DNA of 64,000 bases from Haematobia irritans. Taxonomy: Eukaryota > Arthropoda > Insecta > Diptera > Muscidae. The notes under the pieces were generated by a model. The model had not been told where the DNA came from. It made no database searches and saw only the letters and a list, made by a program, of their open reading frames with translations. Location: the NCBI RefSeq assembly GCF_050003625.1, contig NC_134398.1, positions 21,614,622-21,678,621 on the forward strand. Reading direction: 5' to 3'. This document shows, in pieces, positions 54,826 to 64,000 of the stretch (the first letter of the stretch is position 1; every line of letters begins with the position of its first letter). A program made the translations under genes and the position numbers.

Positions 54826-56080
54826 TTGGATTGATTTCTTTAACGATGTCCTAGAAAGCATTCAATTGTACGACTCTGCTCGAGTTTATACGCTAAAATC
54901 GCCATTTTTTCACGATTACTTTTTTTTAATAATCCATTTTAAAGAATATAAAATTAATATAAAATTGCCTTTGGTTATTCCCCATCAAGTTATAATAAAA
55001 TTTACATCAAGAGATGAATAAATTTATATATTTTTACAGATTTATTTCATTTCTGTAGAAAATTTTCATTTCTATAGAAAAATTTGTCAAAAATTTTATT
55101 TCAATAGAAATTTTGTCAAAAATTTTATTTCTATAGAAATTTTGTCAAAATTTTATTATTATAAAAAATTTTGTAAAAATTTTATTATTATAAAAAATTT
55201 TATTTCTTTAGAATTATTTCTATAGAAAATTTTGTAAAAATTTTATTTCCATAGAAAATTTTGTAAAAAATTTATTTCTATAGAAAATTTTGCAAACTTT
55301 TTATTTCTATAGAAAATTTTGTCAAAACTTTATTTCCATAGAAAATTTTGTCAAAACTTTATTTCCATAGAAAATTTTGTAAAAAATTTATTTCTATAGA
55401 AAATTTTGCAAACTTTTTATTTCTATAGAAAATTTTGTGAAAATTTTATTTATATAAAAAATTTTGTCAACATTTTATTTCTATAAAAAATTTTGTCAAA
55501 ATTTTATTCCCCATCAAGTTATAATAAAATTTGCATCAGAGATGAATAAATTTATATATTTTTACAGATTTATTTCATTTCTGTAGAAAATTTTCATTTC
55601 TATAGAAAATGTTAATGTTACATTTTATTTCGATAGAGAATTTTGTTAAAATTTTATTTCTATAGAAAAATTTGTCAAAATTTTATTTCAATAGAAATTT
55701 TGTCAAAATTTTATTATAAAAAATTTTATTTCTTTTGAAAAGTTTGTCAAAATTTTATTTCTATAAAAAATTTTGTAAAAATTTTATTTTTATAGAATAA
55801 TTTTTTCAATTTGAAAAATTTCTTACTCCGATCGGGTGTTGAACTGGGGTTTCTTGGATTGATTTTTATAACGATGTCCTAGGAAGCAGTCAATTGTACG
55901 ACTCTGCTCGAGTTTATACGCTAAAATCGCCATTTTCTACAATTACTTTTTTTAATAATCCATTTTAAAGAATATAAACTTTATATAAAATTGCCTTTGG
56001 CTATTCTCCGTCAAGTTATAATAAAATTTTCATCAGAGATGAATAAATTTATATATATTTACAGATTTATTTTATTTTTG
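54826..56080. repeat. Local repeats of a ~215-bp segment among 29-bp units
   Basis: A segment beginning TTGGATTGATTTCTTTAACG and including GTACGACTCTGCTCGAGTTT and AATAAATTTATATATTTTTA occurs at 54826-55050 and 55856-56080. Its last third also occurs at 55505-55590. 29-bp monomers (55050-55500, 55600-55810) separate them. The 68-codon frame at 54815 is within the first copy and is broken in the other. Confidence 0.75.
55810..55852 (-). repeat. Fragment of class II tRNA-like SINE
   Basis: CTCCGATCGGGTGTTGAACT and GGTTTCTTGG match the B-box end of the element at 56586-56692. Confidence 0.55.
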
Positions 56081-56224
56081 TAGAAAAATTTCATTTCTAT
56101 AGAAAATGTTAATGTTAAATTTTATCTCTATAGAGAATTTTGACAAAATTTTATTTCTACAGAAAGATTTGTCACAATTTCATTGCAATAGAAATTTTGT
56201 AAAAATTTTTTTCCATTTTTTTTG

Positions 56225-56585
56225 TTTTGTTATTGTTGGTTTTGTTCTTTAAGCATTGTTGTTGTTTTTTATTTCAGCTTAAAACCATACATTGACTAAA
56301 CTACAAGAGTAGCTTAACCAACAGAGGAAAAGAATGTTTGTCAAATTTATTTGGGCAAAGCCCTATAGACTGCAAGATGGTTGGATGGACGCACGTTTCG
56401 GAATTACCACATTCCTCATCAGCATCCTCTACTTGCAGCAAAACTATCAACCAATTATCAGAATAAATTCAGGCAGTTTATTAAACCCAACAAAAACCAC
56501 ACTTGAACCCTCCGAAAAAAGGTTTTACATTGATAGCCGGCTTATGCCGAAATAAATTCGAAACAAACATATCTCTTTTCCTAAA
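56225..56585 (+). repeat. Dispersed repeat (CTACAAGTGTAGCTTAACC family), copy 3
   Basis: Best copy. Contains a 73-codon frame (56334-56555, [20 protein letters not shown] start) that is disrupted in the copies at 2399 and 48949, so it is probably not selected as protein. Ends CCGGCTTATGCCGAAATAAA, then TCTCTTTTCCT. Confidence 0.7.
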
Positions 56586-56692
56586 ATTTTCTTGCTCCGA
56601 CCGGGTGTTGAACTTGGGTTTCTTGGTATATGTTGGCACTATAACAGAACGCCTTAGCACACTCAGCCACGTACGCCATTGAACATCAAGCA
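56586..56692 (-). repeat. tRNA-like SINE head or tRNA pseudogene, class II type
   Basis: Minus-strand reading: GTGGCTGAGTGTGCTAAGGC (A-box region as in Leu/Ser tRNAs) and, further on, AAGTTCAACACCCGG (B-box-like). Arm pairing is too poor for a working tRNA. A fragment recurs at 55810, which favours a dispersed SINE. Confidence 0.55.
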
Positions 56693-56870
56693 TCGAATCG
56701 CGAATTTGTTTTATTATCAATTAATGTAAATTTTATTACGTTTTCGCAAAACGTAAAATTTTCTTCTATTCATATACAGGCTTGTTCGGGTTTTTACATA
56801 ATGTCGCGTAAATGGAACGATTCGAAATTGTGAGTATTAGATATTATTAGCGAGATTTAACCCTCTAATG

Positions 56871-57099
56871 CCCAATTCCGCCTTTAGGCGGGCTTCATTT
56901 AATAAGGAAGCTTTTAGTAAAACACTTCTTAATATAACAAAAATGGGTAAAATAAAGAGGAAACTTAGTTTAAACTGTTAAACTTTGCAGTATTTACTGA
57001 ATTTTACCGTATAAATTTATCTTGTTTAGTTTTCTTGCTTTTGTGTCGTTAACAATGAAAATTTAATCAGGTGACAAAAAAAATTGGGGCATTAGAGGG
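56871..57099. mobile_element. piggyBac-type MITE
   Basis: 229-bp element with terminal inverted repeats CCCTCTAATGCCC(C)AATT, flanked on both sides by TTAA (56867-56870, 57100-57103). TTAA duplication and CCCT-type ends are hallmarks of piggyBac transposons. No coding capacity. A short internal palindrome CCGCCTTTAGGCGG lies near the left end. Confidence 0.85.
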
Positions 57100-58490
57100 T
57101 TAAAATCAAATTTATGTTCAAAAGTTGGCAACGCAAAACCAGTGACGGGTTTTATTTAGCCTAAGAGAATTGAGAATAACAAGATTAAGCCTTGTGCTGT
57201 TATAAAGAGAAAACAAATGTCAAGCTGTAGAGGGCTATGAGAAAGAAATTGTTTTATTTGTCAATTTTTTCAAAGGCAGCTTTGCCCAGGAATAAATTAA
57301 AACAGCAATATTCACATAAAACCATAATATATATTGACTTTAACACACATACGTTTTATTTTAATTTTCTATAATTGTTTTGGTATTGCTTTTATGGATT
57401 TTAATTCAGAAATTTATGAAAAACACAAATGTTATGATATTTTCCGACGCAAACGGCAGTACATTCGAGAGACACGTCGACGCAAACTTCATGATATTTT
57501 GTTGGCAGAGTCCTCTGGTGCTTCAGTTTTTCAATGACAAGACGGCGTCTTCTTCTAATTTGTCTATGATTTAGCTCACAGACTAGTTTTCGGGGTTGCG
57601 AAACGCTTCATTAGTTTCGTGGATAGAATCAATATTGACATACAGAGTGGTTGGAAAATTATTCATTTTACTACAAACATATTTTGAATGTGGGCTTGAT
57701 TGGTTCAAATCAACTTATGTCATTGCAATTTGGGGTAGATTGGACAAATCGGTTACGATTACCCATTACACCCACAATTTACAAGGTTGGTTTTTAGATG
57801 TATTATGATACATGCAACCCTGTACGTAGACAAAACATGCCTAAAAGTATGCAATTATTTCTAAAAGGCCAATGTGACGCTATTCAATATGAATGCTTGT
57901 TTAAATTTCAAGAGACAATTTTATGTCATGCCGATAAGATTTTGAGTTTCTTATGGTAGAAAATGTAAAAAACGATTAAAAAACAAAACGATGGCAAAAC
58001 TCTCTATGAATGCATAGCAATTTCGCTATAGGTCCACGCCTAGGCCCTTAAAGGGAAGCCTATTGTCCGTCCTAGCACATAAACAAATATTGCTTGAGGA
58101 GGGTCGTGGTGGAGAGAAACATAAACAAATCTCGTCATACCAAACCTCAAAAGACACAAAAATAGATGATTTGTTGATTAAATATATTTAAAATCCGTTT
58201 ATCTCATTGTTATTGTTCGAATTTGTTGATCTTCATGCATCATCGTCATTATCATAATTACTTGAAAGAAAAAAAAAATATTAGACATTGTTGTTCATAT
58301 CATCAACAGTTTGATATTTATTTACGTTCACGTATCACTACGTTTATTTTGAAATGAGCTAAATTGATATATTAAAAAAAAAAACATGAAGTAGTTACCT
58401 TAAATACAAAATCGATTTGAATATCTTTTGCGGTGACTTTTCGCACAAGAAATCAAATCGAAAGATCGAATTATATGGGGACTGATTTCC
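57100..58490. other. Unassigned, low-repeat sequence
   Basis: Contains three short overlapping frames (57334-57537, 57380-57574, 57596-57808) with no recognisable domain. One is Arg/Lys-rich near its end. I see no splice or promoter evidence for a gene. Relatively repeat-free, so an unrecognised exon or non-coding RNA cannot be excluded. Confidence 0.35.
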
Positions 58491-60528
58491 AATTTCGGTC
58501 AAAATTTCCTTTCTCTAGAAAATTTCGGTCAAAATTTTCTTTCTCTAGAAAATTTTGGTCAAAATTTTCTTTCTCTAGAAAATTTTGTCAAAATTTTCTT
58601 TCTCTAGAAAATTTTGTCAAAATTTTATTTGTATTTTATTTTATTTATTTCTATTAAAAATTTATCAAAATGTTATTTCTAGTCTAGAAAATTTTATCAA
58701 AATTTTATTTGTATAGAAACAATTTTCAAAGTTTTATTTTTATAGATTTTTTTTAATTTTGTATCTGTAGAAACATTTTTCAAAATTTTATTTCTATAGA
58801 AAAATTTTGTCAAAATTTTATTTCTATAGAAAATTCTTGAAAAATGCTATTTCTATAGAAAATTATGTCAAGACTTTATTTCTACACCGAAAAAAAGTAA
58901 ACTGTTTTATAGGAAGAATAAACTAACTCGTACGAAAATTGAACTAAATTTTGCTACACATTTTGAGATTTCCCCAAAGCGTTGTTAAAACCAGGAAAAT
59001 TTAATGCATTGTTGTAATTTTTAACTACAGTTCACGTCAAAATTTTTAGTTCTATAGAAATTTTTGTACAAAATTTATTTTTATAGAAAATTTTGTCAAA
59101 ATTGTATTTCTAAACAAAATTTGTCACAATTTTATTTCCGTAGAAAATTTTGTCAACATTTTTAGTTCTATAGAAATTTTTATACAAAATTTATTTTTAT
59201 CGAAAATTTTGTCAAAATTTTATTTCTATAGAAAATTTTGCAAAATTTTATTTCGGTAGAAAATTTTGTCAAAATTTTATGTCTATAATTTTTTTAATTT
59301 TACTTCTATAGAAAATATTGTTAAAATGTTATTTCTATAGAAAATAATGACAAAATTTTATTTCTAAAGAAAATTTTATCAAAGTGTAATTTCATACAAT
59401 ATTTTGTCAAAATTTTATTTCTGTAGAGAATTTTGTCAATATTTTATTTCTATAGAAAATTCTTGCAAAACTTTATTTCTCTAGAAAATGATGTCATTAC
59501 TTTTTATAGAAAATTTTGTAAAAAAATTTTCAAAATTTTATTTCGCTAGAAAATTATGTTAAAATTTTATTTATTTGTCAAAATTTTATTTCTATAGACA
59601 ATTTATTTCAATAGAAAATTCTTGCAAAATTGTATTTCCATAGAAAATAATGTCAAAATTTTATTTCTAAAGAAAATTTTGTTGAAGTTTAATTTCTATA
59701 CAATATTTTGTCAATATTTTATTTCTATAGAAAATTCTTGCAAAATTTTATTTCTCTAGAAAATTATGTCATTATCTTTTATAGAAAATTTTGTAAAAAA
59801 AATTTTTCAAAATTTTATTTCGATAGAAAACTATGTCATTATCTTTTATAGAAAATTTTGTAAAAAAATTTTTTCAAAATTTTATTTCGAGAGAAAATTA
59901 TGTTAAAATTTTATTTATATAGAAAATTTTGTCAAAATTTTATTTCTATAGAAAATTTTGTCAAAATTATATTTCTATAGAAAATTTTGTTAAAATTTTA
60001 TTTCTATAGAAAAATTGTGTCAAAATTTTATTTCTATAAAAAAATTTATTTCAATAGAAAATTCTTGCAAAATTGTATTTCCATAGAAAATAATGTCAAA
60101 ATTTTATTTCAAAGAAAATTTTGTCAAAGTTTAATTTCTATACAATATTTTATCAAAATTTTATTTCTGTAGGAAATTTTGTCAATATTTTATTTCTATA
60201 GAAAATTCTTGCAAAATGTTATTTCTCTAGAAAATTATGTCATTATCTTTTATAGAAAATTTTGTAAAAAATTTTTTCAAAATTTTATTTCTCTAGATAT
60301 CATTAGTTTTTATAGAAAATTTTGTAAAAAAACATTTTCAAAATTTTATTTCGATAGAAAATTATGTTAAAATTTTATTTATATAGAAAATTTTGTCAAA
60401 ATTTTATTTCTGTAGAATTTTTGTCAAAATTTTATTTCTCTAGAGAATTTTTAAAAATGTTTTCAAAAATTTTTTATCTATACAAAAGTTTTATTTCTGT
60501 AGAAAATTATTGCAAAATTTTATTTCTA
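58490..60528. repeat. 29-bp array with higher-order repeats
   Basis: GTC-orientation monomers organised in larger blocks. A ~200-300-bp block with diagnostic variants in fixed order (CAATATTTTGTC, TCTGTAG, GTCAATATTTT, TTCTTGCAAAA, TCTCTAG, ATGTCATTA, GTAAAAAAATTTT, TTATGTTAAAA) repeats from about 59394, 59700 and 60141, and again in the next array. A non-repeat insert with CACCGAAAAAAAG start lies at 58886-59035. Confidence 0.8.
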
Positions 60529-60813
60529 CACACAAAATTTTTTTTTCTGATTCAATCACGAAATTAATTGATCCAATTAATTTTTAATTGAAATGTCTTC
60601 AATCACAGAAATGATAGTATCAATTAAAAAATTAATTGAAGGTCAATTAAAATGTTAATTGATCCAATTAAAATATTAATTGATACATTTTTTTGTGATT
60701 GATTTTTGTTTCAATTAAAAAATTTGTTGAATCAATTAAATTTTTAATTGAAAATTTTTTAAAACTCTATTAAAATTTTAATTAGAAAATTTTTAGTGAA
60801 ATTTTTTTGTGTG
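60529..60813. mobile_element. AATTGA-rich MITE with TA duplication
   Basis: Inverted ends CACACAAAATTTTTTT and AAATTTTTTTGTGTG, flanked by TA (60527-60528, 60814-60815), inserted in a 29-bp monomer. The interior is a mass of TCAATTAAAAAATTAATTGA-type inverted repeats. No coding capacity; Tc1/mariner-like mobilisation is inferred from the TA. Confidence 0.75.
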
Positions 60814-61009
60814 TATAGAAAATTTCGTCAAAATTTTATTTCTATAGAAAATTTTGACAAAATTTTATTTCTCTAGAGAATTTTTTAAAAACTTTATTTC
60901 TATAGAAAATTTTTGCAAAATTTTATTTCTACAGAAAAGTTTGTCAAAATTTTATTTCTATAGAAAAATTTTGTCAAAATTTTATTTCTATAGAAAATTT
61001 TGTCAAAAT

Positions 61010-62090
61010 TAATGGAATTGGTTTAGCCCATTGTGTAAGTAACACATAAACAATCATTCATAGGAATGTTTTGTTATTTGCTACTCCTTCATTTTTCCGG
61101 GACTTTTGCTAGGGGATTATCGAAATTCTTAAAAAAAAAATAATATATAAAATTTAGTTTTACTTGAGATTTGTGTGTGGTTAACACGTGAACAGATAGG
61201 AGAACATTGTGTGATATTTAAACAAAATCATGATTTTATGATATTTTATTGAAGATGAATACCACTTTCATAAGGTTGGATCTGAAGCAATTATAAGTAA
61301 TTGTGTCTAAGTGAAAGTTGAAAAGTTGTTTACAAAAAGTCAAATCATGATGGAAAATTCAATTTTCGATGTGTGTAGAAAATCTGTTGTGTTCTGATTT
61401 AGTTTCTTTGGGTTAAGAGAATATTTCAATTTGTTCCTACAGTTTGCCAAAAATAAAAATTAATGAAACTATATGACAATGTTTTATACCTGTCCGTCCG
61501 TTCATTTGTCTCACTTTAATATTCCCCATATCAGTTAGGCTCCATTGATTTCCAATACGGAATTTTGTTCTTTTTTTTTGATATTGAAAATCATTAACAA
61601 ATATGCAAACAAGCAATTCTATACAATAATGACTAGACCAGATAGTAGGATTCCTGTTAACGATTATGTTTGATTGAATTGATTTTCATTTAATTAGGTT
61701 AAGTGCTATTATGATGAATAGACACGGAAGGAACCATTTTGCTTGTTTAGAATGAAAAATGCGTTTAACACTTGGATTTGTTGGGAGTGAATGGAATGTG
61801 CTAATTAAAAAATAATAGAGCTTTGGGATTATTATATATTTCCCCCGAATGAATATTCATTGTTCTGGTGAATGTATGAACTTTATTTCGAGCGTGTCTA
61901 GTTACGTGAATTTACTCACTAACATTTCAATTTAGTGAGTAAATGAATGTGGATCCTTTTGTTTTTTTTTCAAATAAATAAAATTAATTTGTGAAATAGA
62001 TGATGATCCGAGATATTAGAAAATGGTTCAATGAACATTTCGACTGATCGACTTTTTTAAATGTTCAAATTAAAAAACTCGACTTATTTC
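61010..62090. other. Unassigned spacer
   Basis: AT-rich, with no array and no gene seen. Its first 100 bp (AATGGAATTGG... to CCGGGACTTTTGCTA) recur at 63815-63883 with a ~42-bp deletion, showing that spacer and array edge were duplicated together. Confidence 0.4.
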
Positions 62091-64000
62091 TTAAATTTCA
62101 AAATTTTATTTTTAGAGAAAATTTTGTCCAAAATTTTATTTCTATAGAAAATGTTGTCAAAATTTTATTTCTATAGAAAAATTTGTTAAAATTATATTTC
62201 TATAGAAAATTTTGTAAAAATTTTATTTCTATAGAAAAATTCGTCAAACTTTTATTTCTATAGAAAATTTTGTTAAAATTTTAATTCTCTAGAAAATTTT
62301 GTCTAAATTTTATTTCTATAGAAAATTTTGTCAAAATTTTATCTTTATAGAAAATATTGTCAAAATTTTGTTTCTATAGACAATTTCGTCAAAATTTTGT
62401 AAACAAAAAATTGTCTAAATTTTATTTCTATAGAAAATTTTGTCAAAATTTTATTTTTAGAGAAAATGTGTCAAAATTGTATTTCTATAGAAAATACTGT
62501 CAAAATTTTATTTCTATAGAAAATGTTGTTAAAAATTTTATTTTTAGAGAAAATTTGTCAAAATTTTATTTCTATAGAAAATTTTGTAAAAATTTTATTT
62601 CTATAGAAAATTTTGCCAAAATTTTATTTTTATAGAAAATTTTATCAAAATTTTATTTCTATAGAAAATTTTGTCAACATTTTTTTCTATAGAAAAATTT
62701 GCCAAAATTTTAATTCTATTGAAAATTTTATGTAAATTTTATTTCTATTGAAAATTTGATTTCAATTTTGTTTCTATAGAAAAATGTGTCAAAATATTAT
62801 CTTTATAGAAAATGTTGTAAAAAAATTATTTTTATAGAAAATTTTGCCAAAATTTTATTTTTATAGAAAATTTTTCCAAAATTTTGTCAATGTTTAATTT
62901 CTATACAATATCTTGTCAAAATTTTATTTCTGTAGAAAATTTTGTCAATATTTTATTTCTATATAAAATTCTTGCAAAATTTTATTTCTCTAGAACATGA
63001 TGTCATTATTTTTTATAGAACATTTTGTAAAAAAATTTTAAAAATTTTATTTCGATAGAAAATTATGTTAAAATTTTATTTATATAGAAAATTTTGTCCA
63101 AATTTTATTTCTATCGAAAATGTTGACAACATTTTATTTCTATACAATTTTTTGTCAAAATTTTATTTCTCTAGAGAATTTTTTAAAAACTTTATTTCTA
63201 TAGAAAATTTTGTCAAAATTTTATTTCTATAGAAAATTTTGTCAAAATTTTATTTTTAGAGAAAATTTGTCAAAATTTTATTTCTATAGAAAATGGTGTC
63301 AAAAATTTTATTTCTATAGAAAATTTTTCCAAAATTTTGTCAAAGTTTAATTTCTATACCATATTTTGTCAAAATTTTATTTCTGTAGAAAAGTTTGCCA
63401 ATATTTTATTTCTATAGAATATTCTTGCAAAATTTTATTTCTCTAGAAAATTATGTCATTATTTTTGATAGAAAATTATGTTAATGCTAAAATTCTATTT
63501 ATATAGAAAATGTTGTCAAAATTTTATTTTTATCGACAATTTTGACAACATTTTATTTCTATAGAATTTTTGTCAAAATTTTATTTCTCTGGAGAATTTT
63601 TTAAAAACTTTATTTCTATCAAAAAATTTGTCAACAGTTTATTTCTCTAGAGAATTTTTTAAATTTTTTTTTCAAAAATTTTTATCTATATAAAAAGTTT
63701 ATTTCTATAGAAAATTATTGCAAAATTTTATTTCTATAGAAAATTTTTTCAACATTTTTCAAAAATTTTTATCTATATAAAAATTTTATTTCTTTAGAAA
63801 ATTTTGTCAAAATTAGTGGAATTGACTTAGCCCATTGTGTTTTGTTATTTGCTACTCCTTCATTTTTCCGGGACTTTTGCTATTCTATAGAAAATTTTGT
63901 AAAAATCTTATCTTTATAGAAAAATGTTGTAAAAATTTTATTTTTATAGAAAAGTTTGCCAAAATTTTATTTTTATAGAAAATTTTTCCAAAATTTTATT
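62090..64000. repeat. 29-bp array with higher-order repeats (continues past window)
   Basis: GTC-orientation monomers. The higher-order block described at 59.4 kb occurs again from about 62899 and 63354. A duplicated spacer fragment sits at 63815-63883. The 92-codon frame at 62357 is repeat-derived. Confidence 0.8.

Noticed and set aside
57334..57537. 67-codon Arg/Lys-rich frame as a small protein gene
   Set aside because: No recognised family, no supporting promoter or poly(A) signal, overlapping frames of equal quality.

Overview
This is eukaryotic, AT-rich, repeat-dominated DNA, most likely from a calyptrate fly of the family Muscidae (horn fly, stable fly or house fly lineage). Three things point there. 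A decayed mariner at 44.6-45.9 kb encodes a protein that reads as Himar1, first known from Haematobia irritans. A four-exon gene is the fly p62/SQSTM1 orthologue ref(2)P. The remainder is dense in dipteran LTR elements, tRNA-derived SINEs, small inverted-repeat elements and 29-bp and ~154-bp repeats. The species call is inference.

Host genes. (1) ref(2)P (minus strand, 53958 to 46471) can be spliced on paper into a 655-residue protein with PB1, ZZ and UBA domains; its 5.4-kb first intron is mostly 29-bp repeats. (2) A cytochrome b561 domain gene (plus strand) has exons 2-4 at 11993-12873 with all four expected heme histidines. A possible first exon at 4944-4965 matches in splice phase. Exons 2-4 occur again at 40618-41501.

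Layout. 1-4.0 kb: SINE, 29-bp repeats and a foldback element. 4.5-5.0 kb: possible first exon and leader. 6.0-8.35 kb: ~154-bp repeat family B. 8.8-10.2 kb: family A, interrupted by a SINE. 10.2-14.4 kb and 14.4-43.8 kb: tandem segmental duplication carrying the cytochrome b561 exons. The second copy is split by a 24-kb nested block. Its outer element is a 7.3-kb errantivirus-type Ty3/gypsy element (minus strand, gag-pol-env, 763-bp LTRs, TSD TGCA). Its right LTR is split by a Ulysses/Osvaldo-like element arranged LTR-internal-LTR-internal-LTR (22346-39413, ~2.13-kb LTRs, TSD CAAA). 44.6-45.9 kb: dead mariner. 46.3-54.0 kb: ref(2)P. 54-64 kb: 29-bp arrays with higher-order structure, a piggyBac-type MITE and SINE fragments.

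History read from the junctions: segmental duplication, then errantivirus insertion into copy 2 (copy 1 keeps the empty site), then Ulysses-like insertion into its LTR, with tandemisation during or after insertion. LTR pairs are almost identical, so the last steps are recent. The most striking single signal is a complete-looking -1 ribosomal frameshift cassette at the gag/pol junction of the Ulysses-like element: a GGGAAAC heptamer, an 8-nt spacer and an H-type pseudoknot, present in both units.
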